64,000 nt of DNA from assembly GCA_964492485.1 (NCBI GenBank), contig CAZBKM010000005.1, positions 62,001 through 126,000 on the forward strand. Reading direction: 5' to 3'. The stretch comes from UBA5336 sp964492485 (lineage in GTDB: Bacteria; Pseudomonadota; Alphaproteobacteria; Caulobacterales; Hyphomonadaceae). Under the pieces are notes generated by a model. That model had not been told where the DNA came from. It ran no database searches and saw nothing but the letters and a program-made list of their open reading frames with translations. Positions 44,732 through 53,835 of this stretch are shown piece after piece. Numbering within the stretch: position 1 is the stretch's first letter; every line of letters begins with the position of its first letter. Both the position numbers and the translations under genes were made by a program.

Positions 44732-44895
44732 GGCTGGGTCCTTTCCCGACGGATGCGCCCTGGCCCGACGTCGCCTTCGGTGGACACGGACACGGTCAGG
44801 GTCCTGATCTCGCGCACGCCAGTTGGCTGTTCCCAGCGGCGACCGCGCGATCGCCCCGCCGGCCGCCCGTTCGCCTTCACCGCGATCTTTTCGGG

Positions 44896-44924
44896 GTGAC
44901 AAGCGGGCCGAGGGCGCCTATCTT
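44896..44924 (+). promoter_or_regulatory. Sigma70-like promoter upstream of rimP
   Basis: GTGACA (44896-44901) and TATCTT (44919-44924) are separated by exactly 17 bp. Transcription would start near 44931, about 100 nt before rimP. Confidence 0.5.
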
Positions 44925-44946
44925 CAGGCCAAGTCGAACAATATCG

Positions 44947-44978
44947 GCGGCGGTTCCGGGAACGGGGCCGCCGCTTTT
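44947..44978 (+). terminator. Terminator-like hairpin in the rimP leader
   Basis: GCGGCGG (44947-44953) pairs with CCGCCGC (44968-44974), followed by TTTT. It would lie about 17 nt into the transcript from the promoter at 44896, so it could attenuate the rimP-nusA-infB operon. Confidence 0.6.
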
Positions 44979-45033
44979 CGTTCCGGCCTGACCGTCCGAG
45001 CGGACCGGCCGGTGGCCCTGGAGGTGGCGACAC

Positions 45034-45645
45034 GTGATCGCGTCGAATGCGCAGGAGCGTCTGGTGCTGGATGTCATCGAACCCGTGGCCCAAGGCCTCG
45101 GGATGGAGATCGTGCGCGTCAGGATCGGCGGTGGGAACCGACCGCAGCTCCAGGTGATGGCCGAACGGACGGGCGGCGCGCCGACCGATGTTGAGGATTG
45201 CGCCCGGCTGTCGCGTGCCATCTCACCGGCGCTCGATGCGGCCGACCCCATCAGCGGTGCCTACACGCTGGAAGTGTCCACCCCTGGGATCGACCGGCCG
45301 CTGACGCGGGCCGGTGATTTCGGGCGCTGGGCCGGGCAGCTCGCCAGAGTCGAATTGGCCCGTCCGCTGGACGGCCGCCGCCGCTTTCAGGGGATCATCA
45401 CGGGTGAGGGCCAGGACGGCGTCCGGCTGCTGCTCGATGACGAGACCGAGCTGGTGGCGGAGGTTCACGAGATGACCAAGGCCTCGCTTGTCCTGACCGA
45501 CAGCCTGATCGAGGAGGCCCGCCGGCGCGGCGGCCTGCCGATCCAGCCCGACGACCCCGATTTTTCAGACTTCGACCTCGACGAGGATGACGCCGAGGAC
45601 GACCCGACAACCGAAGACAGCGACCCGGAGTCCAAACCATCATGA
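45034..45645 (+). CDS. rimP: Ribosome maturation factor RimP
   Basis: A 203-aa factor for 30S assembly. Typical blocks: VIEPVAQGLGMEIVRVRIGGG, DVEDCARLSRAISPALDAADPI, YTLEVSTPGIDRPLTRAGDF. The last 35 residues are an acidic tail (DFSDFDLDEDDAEDD). The start is GTG with CTGGAGGTGG upstream. It overlaps nusA by 4 nt. Confidence 0.96.
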   Translation: MIASNAQERLVLDVIEPVAQGLGMEIVRVRIGGGNRPQLQVMAERTGGAPTDVEDCARLSRAISPALDAADPISGAYTLEVSTPGIDRPLTRAGDFGRWAGQLARVELARPLDGRRRFQGIITGEGQDGVRLLLDDETELVAEVHEMTKASLVLTDSLIEEARRRGGLPIQPDDPDFSDFDLDEDDAEDDPTTEDSDPESKPS

Positions 45646-47525
45646 GTACCATCGGCGTTTCCGCGAACCGGCTCGAAATCCTGCAGATCGCCAAGGCGGT
45701 CGCGGAAGAGAAGTCCATCGACCGTGCCATCGTGATCGAGGCGATGCAGGATGCGATCCAGAAGGCGGCGAAGTCCCGCTATGGCCAGGAGCACGATATC
45801 CGCGCCGTGATCGACGCCGAGACGGGCGAGCAGTCGCTCTGGCGGGTGCAGACCGTCGTTCCCGATGGCGAGGTTGAGGATGACGCCCAGCAGCTCTCGC
45901 TGTCGGATGCCCGCAAGCTCGATCCAAACCTCGCCGTGGGCGATGAGCTCAAGGAAGCGCTGCCGCCTTTCGACTTCGGCCGGGTTGCGGCGCAGACCGC
46001 CAAGCAGGTGATCATGCAGAAGGTTCGCGATGCCGAGCGCGAGCGCCAGTATGAGGAGTACAAGGATCGCGTCGGCGAGATCATCAATGGCGTGGTCAAG
46101 CGTGTGGAGTACGGCCATGTCATCGTCGACCTGGGCCGGGCTGAGGGAATCATTCGCCGCAATGACGGCATTCCGCGCGAGAATTTTCAGCCGAACGATC
46201 GTGTGCGTGCCTATCTCTACAAGGTCAGCCGGGAGCTCAAGGGCCCGCAGATCTTCCTGTCGCGCGCCGCGCCCGACTTCATGGTGCGCCTGTTCGCGCA
46301 GGAGGTCCCCGAGGTCTATGACGGGGTAATCGAGATCAAGGCCTGCGCCCGGGATCCCGGCTCCCGCGCCAAGATCGGCGTCTTGTCAAATGACAGCTCC
46401 ATCGATCCAGTCGGGGCCTGCGTCGGTATGCGGGGCGCGCGGGTTCAGGCCGTGGTTGGCGAACTGTCGGGCGAGAAGATCGACATCATTCCCTGGAGCC
46501 CGGATGACGCCACCTTCATCGTGAACGCGTTGCAGCCGGCCGAAGTGTCCAAGGTCGTGCTCGACGAGGAGGAGCAGCGCGTCGAGGTCGTGGTGGCCGA
46601 CGATCAGTTCCCCCTCGCCATCGGTCGCCGTGGGCAGAATGTGAGGCTGGCCTCGCAATTGACCGGCTGGCAGATCGACCTGATCACCGAGACCGCCGAT
46701 TCCGAACGTTATCAGCGCGAGTTCCAGACCCGGACCGAGACCTTCATGCAGGCGCTCGACGCCGATGAGACCCTGGCGCAACTTCTGGCGTCCGAGGGAT
46801 TCGAGACGGTCGACGAGATCGCCTATGTGGCGCCTGAGGATTTCCTGTCCATCGAGGGGTTCGACGAGGACGTGGCCGCCGAGATCCAGGAGCGTGCCCG
46901 GGAGTATCTCGACAAGCTGGCCACCGAACAGGATGCCCGCCGCAGGGAGCTTGGCGTCGAGGATGCCGTGATGGATCTGGAGGGCATGACCCCCGGCTTT
47001 GCGGTCAAGCTCGGCGAGGAAGGGATCAAGACGGTCGACGATGTGGCCGGCCTCGTCCCCGACGACATCACCGGCTGGCGTGAGCCGGGGCCGGATGGCA
47101 AGCCGCAATGGGTCGACGGGCTGCTCAAGAAGGGCGAGATGCGCAAGGATGACGCACAGCTCTTCATCATGCGTGCGCGTGTTGCTGCCGGGTGGATCGA
47201 ACCTGAGGCGCTCGAGGCCCTGGAGGCGCAGCAGGCCGCCGACGAGCTCGGCGAGGAAATGGACCTGACCGACGAGGAAAAGGCGCTCCTCGCCCTTGGC
47301 GAGTTGGGTGGCGGTGCCGGTGACCATGCACGCGACGATCTAGATGATGGCGACACGGGCGAGGCGGTCGAGACTCCTGCGGTCGCCACCGAGGCGGCCG
47401 AGGAAGGCACCGCCGGCGACGATGCCGACCCGGATGAGGTATTCGACCTGGAGGCGCTTGCCGACATTGATCTCGAGGAGACAGACTTCGACGGCGAGGG
47501 AGAGGACGACGATTCCAAGGCCTGA
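45642..47525 (+). CDS. nusA: Transcription termination/antitermination factor NusA
   Basis: A 627-aa RNA-polymerase-associated factor. N-terminal domain (about 1-130), S1 domain (NGVVKRVEYGHVIVDLGRAEGII), two KH domains (SIDPVGACVGMRGARVQAV; GRRGQNVRLASQLTGWQID), then helix-hairpin-helix repeats and an acidic C-terminus rich in Asp/Glu. It is longer than the common size because of that tail and the duplicated acidic repeats. First codons overlap rimP. Confidence 0.97.
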   Translation: MSTIGVSANRLEILQIAKAVAEEKSIDRAIVIEAMQDAIQKAAKSRYGQEHDIRAVIDAETGEQSLWRVQTVVPDGEVEDDAQQLSLSDARKLDPNLAVGDELKEALPPFDFGRVAAQTAKQVIMQKVRDAERERQYEEYKDRVGEIINGVVKRVEYGHVIVDLGRAEGIIRRNDGIPRENFQPNDRVRAYLYKVSRELKGPQIFLSRAAPDFMVRLFAQEVPEVYDGVIEIKACARDPGSRAKIGVLSNDSSIDPVGACVGMRGARVQAVVGELSGEKIDIIPWSPDDATFIVNALQPAEVSKVVLDEEEQRVEVVVADDQFPLAIGRRGQNVRLASQLTGWQIDLITETADSERYQREFQTRTETFMQALDADETLAQLLASEGFETVDEIAYVAPEDFLSIEGFDEDVAAEIQERAREYLDKLATEQDARRRELGVEDAVMDLEGMTPGFAVKLGEEGIKTVDDVAGLVPDDITGWREPGPDGKPQWVDGLLKKGEMRKDDAQLFIMRARVAAGWIEPEALEALEAQQAADELGEEMDLTDEEKALLALGELGGGAGDHARDDLDDGDTGEAVETPAVATEAAEEGTAGDDADPDEVFDLEALADIDLEETDFDGEGEDDDSKA

Positions 47526-48150
47526 ATCCCCTCAAGAGCCCGACGGACCGGAGCGTCAGTGCGCCCTCACCCGTGAACGGTGGCCGAAGGACGCCCTGAT
47601 CCGGTTCGTGAAGGGGCCCGATGGCGTGCTGGTGGCGGACCTGACAGAAAAGCTGCCCGGGCGCGGGGTCTGGATCGCCGCGGATCGGGCGGTTCTGGAG
47701 GAGGCGGTGCGCCGCAACGCCTTCGCCCGCGGGCTCAAGAGTCAGGTCCGGGTGCCGGAGGGTCTCGTTGACCAGGTGGCCGAGGGGCTCCTTCGCCGCT
47801 GCCAGAACCTTCTGGGGCTGGCCAAGCGGGCGGGGCAGGTGGTCCTGGGCTTCGATCAGGTGCGCGCAGCCCTTCGTGCCGGGCCTCCGGGCTGGCTGAT
47901 CGAGGCGTCCGACGGCGCGACCGACGGCCGGGAGAAGGTGTATTTCCTGGCGCGGGCCCTATATGAGGAGGTCCGCGTCGCAGGGGCGCTCACCAGTGCC
48001 GAATTGGGCATGGCCTTCGGGCGTGAGCGTGTGGTACACAGCCTGCTTCGACCTGGCCCGTTGGCTGAGGCATGGACCACGGCCTACGGACGGCTTACAG
48101 GGTTCCGACCGGAACCCGGGGATCTCTGGTTCAAGGCTGGCGATCGCTAG
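47467..48150 (+). CDS. YlxR/DUF448 plus L7Ae-like RNA-binding protein
   Basis: The domain region begins at about 47556 ([22 protein letters not shown], then [16 protein letters not shown]), the YlxR fold; an L7Ae/L30e-like domain follows ([25 protein letters not shown]). Such fusions between nusA and infB are normal in alphaproteobacteria, where YlxR is thought to bind RNA. No ATG or GTG lies in the right place: the TTG at 47467 (inside nusA) is used here, and an ATT at 47512 after a GGGAGAGG site is an alternative. The start is therefore uncertain; the end is sure. Confidence 0.85.
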   Translation: MISRRQTSTARERTTIPRPESPQEPDGPERQCALTRERWPKDALIRFVKGPDGVLVADLTEKLPGRGVWIAADRAVLEEAVRRNAFARGLKSQVRVPEGLVDQVAEGLLRRCQNLLGLAKRAGQVVLGFDQVRAALRAGPPGWLIEASDGATDGREKVYFLARALYEEVRVAGALTSAELGMAFGRERVVHSLLRPGPLAEAWTTAYGRLTGFRPEPGDLWFKAGDR

Positions 48151-48203
48151 GACAATCCGGTCCGCACATGGCGTACCGGCAACAATTTGGTATTTTTGGA
48201 CGT

Positions 48204-50750
48204 ATGAGCGACACGAAAGATACTGGCGGACGCAGACCGGCCACCACGCGGGGCAATACCGGAACGGTGAAGCAGAGCTTCAGCCACGGCCGGTCCAAGC
48301 AGGTCGTCGTCGAGAAGAAGAAGAAGCGTGTCGTCAGTGGCCAGGGCGGCGGCGCCGCGCAGTCCGGAGCGCGCACCTCCTCAGGCAAGCCGGCCGAGAA
48401 GGGGCAGGGCGACAGCAAGCTGGCTGCGCTGGCCAAGAAGCTGGGGATCACCGAAGCCGAGCTGATCGCGCGTCAGAAAGTTCTGCTGCAGCGCAAGGCC
48501 CAGGAGGAAGCCCGCAAGGCCGAGGCCGAGAAGAGCCTCGAGGCTCAGGCGCGTCTGCGCGGCGAGCAGCAGCGCAAGGTCCAGGAAGAGAAAGAGCGCC
48601 AGGAGGCCGAGGAGCGCCGCAAGGCTGAGGAAGAACGCCGGAAGGCGGAAGAGGCCGCCGCACAGGCCAAGGCGGCCGAACCGCCGAAGGACAGTGCCCG
48701 TCGCGCGCCCGCCGTCCCCGATCCTGCCGCCGAGGCCCCGGGCCCCGAAGGCGCTGGCGCCGGGCGGATCAAGCGCAGCAAGGAAAAGGCGCGCGACGAC
48801 CGCGACAAGCCTGCGACCAAGCCCCGTTCCGGCGAGCGGCGCAGAGGGAAGCTGACGATCGCGTCGGCCCTTGGTGACGATGGGGATCGGCAGCGGTCGC
48901 TCGCATCGGTGCGACGGGCCAGGGAACGCGAACGCGAGCGCCGCCAGGGCGACCCCAACGATCAGGGCCGGGAGAAGGTTTCGATCGAGGTGACCCTGCC
49001 CGAGACGATCACGCTTCAGGATCTGGCCCAGCGGATGAACGAACGCGTCGCCGACGTGGTGAAATTCATGATGCAGCAAGGCGAGATGATGCGGGCGAAC
49101 GACATCGTCGACGCCGATACCGCCGAGCTGATCATCGAGGAATTCGGCCATACCGCGAGACGGGTTGCCGAGTCCGATGTGGAAATCGGCCTGGAAGGCG
49201 AGGATGACGACGCGAAGGACCTGAAGCCTCGCGCCCCCATCGTCACCGTCATGGGGCATGTGGACCATGGCAAGACGTCGCTTCTCGACGCCATGCGTTC
49301 GACCGACGTGGTCGCGGGCGAGGCCGGCGGGATCACCCAGCATATAGGCGCCTATCAGGTTCAGCTCGGATCGGGCGAGAGGATCACCTTCCTCGACACG
49401 CCTGGCCATGCCGCCTTCTCGGCCATGCGCGCGCGCGGCGCAAATCTGACGGATATCGTCATCCTCGTGGTGGCAGCCGATGACGGCGTGATGCCTCAGA
49501 CCATAGAGGCCATCAATCACGCCAAGGCCGCCAAGGTCCCGATCATCGTGGCTATCAACAAGATCGACAAGCCGGACGCAAATCCCAACCGTGTCCTGAC
49601 GGACCTCCTGCAGCATGACGTCCAGGTCGAGGCCATGGGCGGTGAAGTGCAGGCCGTGGAGGTTTCGGCGCTCGAGCGCATGGGCCTCGAAGCGCTGTCG
49701 GAGGCGGTCGTCCTGCAATCGGAACTCCTGGAGCTCAAGGCGAACCCGGATCGCGAAGCGGATGGGTTCGTGATCGAGAGCCAGGTCGACCGGGGCCGTG
49801 GCCCGGTGGCGACCCTGATCATCAAGCGCGGTACGCTGACGCGTGGGGACATCGTCGTCGCCGGCACCCAATGGGGCAAGGTGCGTGCGTTGATGAACGA
49901 GCGCGGCCAGCAGGTGCAGACGGTCGGTCCTGCAGAACCGGTCGAGATCCTGGGACTCGACGGCGCGCCCGATCCGGGCGAACCGTTCTATGTCGTGGAC
50001 AATGAGGCCCGTGCCCGCGAGATCACGGAATACCGGGTCCGCCAGAAGCGGCAGATGCGCGGCAAGGCCAGCACCATGGCACGTGCCTCGCTGGATCAGC
50101 TTCTGACCAAGCTGAAGGATGGTAGTCGCGACGCCCAGGAACTGCCGCTGGTGGTGAAGGCCGACGTCCAGGGCTCGGTGGAGGCGATCACCCAGGCGGT
50201 GGAGGGCATGTCCACCGACGAGGTGAAGGCGTCCGTTATCCATGGTGCGCCTGGCGGTATCTCAGAAAGCGACGTCCTTCTGGCGCAGTCCTCCGGCGCC
50301 CCGATCCTCGCGTTCAATGTGCGAGCCAACAAGCAGGCCCGCGAGCTGGCCGAGCGCGAGAATGTCGAGATCCGCTACTATTCGGTGATCTACGACCTGA
50401 TCGACGACGTGAAGGACACGATGTCCGGCCTGCTTGCGCCCGAGAAGCGCGAGACCTTCATCGGCTATGCCGAGATCCTGGAAGTCTTCAACATTACCCG
50501 TGTGGGCAAGGTTGCCGGCTGCAAGGTCAGCGAGGGTGTCGTGAAGCGCGGCTGCGGCGTCCGTCTTCTGCGCGATGACGTGGTGATTCACGAGGGGCGC
50601 CTGAAGACGCTGAAGCGGTTCAAGGACGAGGTCGCAGAGGTGTCGTCCGGCATGGAATGCGGCATGGCCTTCGAGAAGTATGAGGACATTCGCGAGGGTG
50701 ACCGGATCGAATGCTTCACGGTTGAAGAGGTCAAACGCACGCTTGACTAG
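48204..50750 (+). CDS. infB: Translation initiation factor IF-2
   Basis: An 848-aa GTPase that places initiator tRNA on the ribosome. Basic N-terminus and a long Ala/Glu/Lys/Arg helical linker (about residues 90-260), IF2_N domain, then the G domain with GHVDHGKT (from residue 351), [12 protein letters not shown], and domains II-IV. The ATG at 48204 is the only sensible start; the frame is open upstream into the ylxR gene. A TTG start for the next gene overlaps its stop. Confidence 0.97.
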   Translation: MSDTKDTGGRRPATTRGNTGTVKQSFSHGRSKQVVVEKKKKRVVSGQGGGAAQSGARTSSGKPAEKGQGDSKLAALAKKLGITEAELIARQKVLLQRKAQEEARKAEAEKSLEAQARLRGEQQRKVQEEKERQEAEERRKAEEERRKAEEAAAQAKAAEPPKDSARRAPAVPDPAAEAPGPEGAGAGRIKRSKEKARDDRDKPATKPRSGERRRGKLTIASALGDDGDRQRSLASVRRARERERERRQGDPNDQGREKVSIEVTLPETITLQDLAQRMNERVADVVKFMMQQGEMMRANDIVDADTAELIIEEFGHTARRVAESDVEIGLEGEDDDAKDLKPRAPIVTVMGHVDHGKTSLLDAMRSTDVVAGEAGGITQHIGAYQVQLGSGERITFLDTPGHAAFSAMRARGANLTDIVILVVAADDGVMPQTIEAINHAKAAKVPIIVAINKIDKPDANPNRVLTDLLQHDVQVEAMGGEVQAVEVSALERMGLEALSEAVVLQSELLELKANPDREADGFVIESQVDRGRGPVATLIIKRGTLTRGDIVVAGTQWGKVRALMNERGQQVQTVGPAEPVEILGLDGAPDPGEPFYVVDNEARAREITEYRVRQKRQMRGKASTMARASLDQLLTKLKDGSRDAQELPLVVKADVQGSVEAITQAVEGMSTDEVKASVIHGAPGGISESDVLLAQSSGAPILAFNVRANKQARELAERENVEIRYYSVIYDLIDDVKDTMSGLLAPEKRETFIGYAEILEVFNITRVGKVAGCKVSEGVVKRGCGVRLLRDDVVIHEGRLKTLKRFKDEVAEVSSGMECGMAFEKYEDIREGDRIECFTVEEVKRTLD

Positions 50751-51357
50751 GGACCGACAGGACCCTCGCCATCTTGCCGACCCCGGTGCAGACCCGCCAG
50801 CCAGGCGCGATGCCGCCGAGGTAACGGTCGAGGGCCGCCTGGACGACACCGATCTGAAGCAGCTTTCCCGTCTGGCGCGGGCGACACATGTGGGGCCTGT
50901 GACCACCTATTATGCGGGCGTGACGGCCCCCATCGTGTCGGCCGGTGTGGCGGTGACGACCCGGGCGGTGCTCCTGTCGGTCGGTGTATCGACCCTCTGG
51001 GCCTTGCTTGCCGCCGGTCTGCTGGCGGCAACCGCCGGGATCGTGTGGTTCCTGATCTTCATGCGCTGGTCCTATCGCCAGCACTTCGCCGCCGATACGC
51101 GGCTCGATCCGCGCCTGTCGATCACGGTCGACGAAGATGGGATACGCATGTGCCGCGGGCCGGTTACACTTCATGTCGGCTGGCCGGCCGTGCGCCGGAT
51201 CCGGCGCACCCGCCGTCACACCGCGATCCTGTTCGATGGCACCGATCCGGTCATCGTTCCGCACGACTGGTTTGACGATCGCGCGGCGCGACAGGCCTTC
51301 TGGAAACGCCTGGAAAGGCGAGGAGACGACCCCCATGGCAAGGCGCAAGCCGTCTAA
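50743..51357 (+). CDS. YcxB-like membrane protein between infB and rbfA
   Basis: A 204-aa protein: cytoplasmic N-terminus, two transmembrane helices (about residues 55-100), then a PH-like domain ([41 protein letters not shown] in parts) of the YcxB-like type. Function is unknown. The TTG at 50743 overlaps the infB stop; 5' extension is possible. Its end overlaps rbfA by 23 nt. The similarity call is by pattern, not search. Confidence 0.65.
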   Translation: MTRDRQDPRHLADPGADPPARRDAAEVTVEGRLDDTDLKQLSRLARATHVGPVTTYYAGVTAPIVSAGVAVTTRAVLLSVGVSTLWALLAAGLLAATAGIVWFLIFMRWSYRQHFAADTRLDPRLSITVDEDGIRMCRGPVTLHVGWPAVRRIRRTRRHTAILFDGTDPVIVPHDWFDDRAARQAFWKRLERRGDDPHGKAQAV

Positions 51358-51748
51358 ACCGTCTGCCGGACTCGAGCCCAGCCAGCGCCAGTTGCGCGCG
51401 GGTGAGCTGGTTCGCCACGCGCTGATCGACATCCTCACCCGGGAGGAGCTGCGCGATCCCGATTTGCAGGGCGTGTCGATCACCGTTGGTGAAGTCCGCT
51501 GCTCACCGGATCTCAAGCATGCCAAAGTGTTCTGCATTCCGTTGGGAGACGAGACGGTGGACGGTCGTGACCGCCTGGCTGCGGCGCTTAACCGCGCCTC
51601 CGGCTTTCTGCGCAGTCGACTGGCGAAATCGGTGGAGATGAAGTTCACCCCGAACCTGCATTTCGTTGCAGATGACAGCTACGATGCCGCGATCGAGATC
51701 GACCGGCTGCTCGACCAGCCGGAGGTGAGGCGCGACCTGGACTCCTGA
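51335..51748 (+). CDS. rbfA: Ribosome-binding factor A
   Basis: A 137-aa KH-fold 30S maturation factor: SQRQLRAGELVRHALIDILTREELRDPDLQ, then ISITVGEVRCSPDLKHAKVFC-type block and FTPNLHFVADDSYDAAIEIDRLL (in parts). Starts inside the preceding gene with a GGAGACGAC site. Slightly longer than minimal RbfA. Confidence 0.96.
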   Translation: MARRKPSKPSAGLEPSQRQLRAGELVRHALIDILTREELRDPDLQGVSITVGEVRCSPDLKHAKVFCIPLGDETVDGRDRLAAALNRASGFLRSRLAKSVEMKFTPNLHFVADDSYDAAIEIDRLLDQPEVRRDLDS

Positions 51749-51811
51749 TCCCGCCGCCGCGAAGCTGTCATCAATTGGCGCTAGCGTTTTCGGGCTTGGG
51801 GAGGGGTTGCA

Positions 51812-52363
51812 ATGGACCGTCAGACCATCGATCAGGAAGGTGCGCGGACCGGGCAGCTCTTCGCCCACACATTGCAGCTGGGCCCGGACACCGTCACGCT
51901 TAACAACATCGCCACGATGTCGATCGAGTCGGAAACGTTCCAGCCTTGGGACACTCCACGGAACCGTCGGGTCCAGAGGTGGGTCCTCGGGGTGGCCAGC
52001 CTGACCTTTCTGGTCGGACTTCTGGCCCTGATCGTCTGGGGGGTCAGCGGCGGCGGCCTCATGCATCCAGCCGGCGTCACCGGATTTCTTGCGCTTGGGC
52101 TGTTCCTCGTCTTGTGCGTCTTCGCCGCCTGGCGTGCTGCAAAGATGACGCGTCGCCAGCCATACTTCCGTCTCAGGATCGGTGCGTCGGACGGGCGGAT
52201 CGTCTCGCTGGTGGACGATTCACGCGACATGCTGGAACAGCTTCGCGACACGATCCGGATGAAGATCGACACCGAGGATGCCGGCACCACCGGCCGATTC
52301 GATCTGAACCGTGACACGATCGATCTGGATCGGCCTTCGAAGGGTGAACCGGTCGCGTCCTGA
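51812..52363 (+). CDS. Two-helix membrane protein, DUF6232-like
   Basis: A 183-aa protein: an N-terminal beta-rich segment (LQLGPDTVTLNNIATMSIES), two transmembrane helices (about residues 55-78 and 85-108), and a C-terminal soluble part (YFRLRIGASDGRIVSLVDDSRDMLEQLRDTIRMKI in parts). The layout resembles DUF6232 proteins, but I cannot confirm it without a search. It lies 63 nt after rbfA, and 148 nt before truB. Confidence 0.55.
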   Translation: MDRQTIDQEGARTGQLFAHTLQLGPDTVTLNNIATMSIESETFQPWDTPRNRRVQRWVLGVASLTFLVGLLALIVWGVSGGGLMHPAGVTGFLALGLFLVLCVFAAWRAAKMTRRQPYFRLRIGASDGRIVSLVDDSRDMLEQLRDTIRMKIDTEDAGTTGRFDLNRDTIDLDRPSKGEPVAS

Positions 52364-52511
52364 GACGAGGAATATGGGCCGCGAGACGCGGCATCGGGGC
52401 TTCACAACCGCTCACCGATCTGCCATGAGGCCGGCTTTCCAATCGGGCCGTCCAGCCCGGCGTTCGATCCGCCGGCTCGTGGCGGGTCCCTCCTTTCCGG
52501 ATCCGGTAGCG

Positions 52512-53453
52512 ATGGCACGACAGCGCAAACGCAAGGGCGACCCCGTTCACGGCTGGTTGAATCTGGCCAAGCCGATCGACATGACGTCGACCCAGGCCGT
52601 GGGGGCGGTCAAGCGGCTCTTCAACGCCCAGAAGGTCGGACATGGCGGGACCCTGGATCCTCTGGCCGACGGTGTCCTTCCGATTGCGCTGGGTGAAGCG
52701 ACCAAGACCGTGCAATGGGCCATGGACGCTGAGAAGACCTATGTCTTCGATATTGCCTGGGGTGCCTCCACCGATACCCAGGATCGTGAGGGGGAGGTGA
52801 CGGCTCGCTCCGACGCGCGGCCCTCGCGCGCACAGATCGAAGACGCGCTGGCGGGCTTTGTTGGCGAGATCGAGCAGGTGCCGCCGCGTTATTCGGCGAT
52901 CAAGGTGGATGGCGCGCGCGCCTACGATCTGGCCCGCGAGGGGGAGCGCTTCGAGCTGGAGAGCCGGCCTGTGACGGTTCACAGCGCCGAGCTCCTGGAC
53001 ACGCCGGATGCCGACACGACCCGCTTCCGGGTGCGTAGTGGAAAGGGCTTCTATGTCAGGGCACTGGCACGGGATCTGGCTTTCGACCTGGGCTGCGAGG
53101 GCCATATCGCCTTCCTGCGCCGGACCCGGGTGGGCGTGATGTCCGTCGAGGAGTCGATTCCTCTGGCCAAGCTGGAGGAAATGAGCGATAAGGCGGAGCT
53201 GTTCGCAGCCTTGCAACCGCTCGAAACCGTGCTGGACGACATCCCGGCACTGGCCTTGGGCGAGGAAGAGGCCGCGAAGCTGCTGCAGGGCCGCACCGTT
53301 GTGCTCCTGCCCCACATTGTCGAACAGTGGCGTGCTGAGACCTCGTCCGATCCGGACGATCGCATGGCCTTGGCAATGTGTGGCGACCGCGCGGTGGCGC
53401 TCGGCGAAGTCCGCGCGGGCCGGTTCCAGCCGGTTCGAGTGTTCAATCTGTAG
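52512..53453 (+). CDS. truB: tRNA pseudouridine-55 synthase TruB
   Basis: A 313-aa enzyme. The catalytic block is [22 protein letters not shown] (Asp in the LDPLA motif), with [17 protein letters not shown] at the start and [19 protein letters not shown] and [12 protein letters not shown] further on. The open frame continues upstream from 52311, but the basic [10 protein letters not shown] start is the typical one. Confidence 0.96.
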   Translation: MARQRKRKGDPVHGWLNLAKPIDMTSTQAVGAVKRLFNAQKVGHGGTLDPLADGVLPIALGEATKTVQWAMDAEKTYVFDIAWGASTDTQDREGEVTARSDARPSRAQIEDALAGFVGEIEQVPPRYSAIKVDGARAYDLAREGERFELESRPVTVHSAELLDTPDADTTRFRVRSGKGFYVRALARDLAFDLGCEGHIAFLRRTRVGVMSVEESIPLAKLEEMSDKAELFAALQPLETVLDDIPALALGEEEAAKLLQGRTVVLLPHIVEQWRAETSSDPDDRMALAMCGDRAVALGEVRAGRFQPVRVFNL

Positions 53454-53497
53454 ACCCGTCCCGGCCGAAAGGCACGGGCAAAGATGGGAAAGGCGCG

Positions 53498-53767
53498 ATG
53501 TCGATTACGGCTGAGAAGAAAGCAGAGCTTATCAAGAAGTTCGCCCGTGGTGAGGGCGATACCGGTTCGCCGGAGGTCCAGGTGGCCATTCTGACGGAGC
53601 GGATCACCAACCTGACCGAGCATTTCAAGTCCAATCCATCGGACAAGCACTCCCGCCGCGGTTTGCTCGGACTGGTCGCAACGCGGCGCAAGCTCCTTGA
53701 CTATGTCAGGGGAAAGGATGAGGGCCGCTACAAGTCCCTCATCGAGGAACTGGGCATTCGCCGTTAG
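53498..53767 (+). CDS. rpsO: 30S ribosomal protein S15
   Basis: An 89-aa 16S rRNA-binding protein: [30 protein letters not shown], then [24 protein letters not shown] and terminal ELGIRR (in parts). Standard length. Between truB and pnp, as in most bacteria. Confidence 0.98.
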   Translation: MSITAEKKAELIKKFARGEGDTGSPEVQVAILTERITNLTEHFKSNPSDKHSRRGLLGLVATRRKLLDYVRGKDEGRYKSLIEELGIRR

Positions 53768-53776
53768 GCAGCCCTG

Positions 53777-53810
53777 GCCCGCCGCACCGATGAGGGTACG
53801 GCGGGCTTTT
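53777..53810 (+). terminator. Intrinsic terminator between rpsO and pnp
   Basis: GCCCGCCG (53777-53784) pairs with CGGCGGGC (53799-53806) followed by TTTT. It allows rpsO and pnp to be expressed differently and is where RNA processing occurs in other bacteria. Confidence 0.8.
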
Positions 53811-53835
53811 CGTATGCATGTGAAAGATAGCCGAT

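Larger units (their letters stand above)
44632..45033. other. 402-bp gap between csp and rimP
   Basis: It contains, in order, repeat family 2 copy A, about 160 bp with no feature I can name, a sigma70-like promoter and a terminator-like hairpin. Confidence 0.6.

Noticed and set aside
48381..50243. 620-codon minus-strand frame
   Set aside because: Antisense shadow of infB, caused by its biased codon use.
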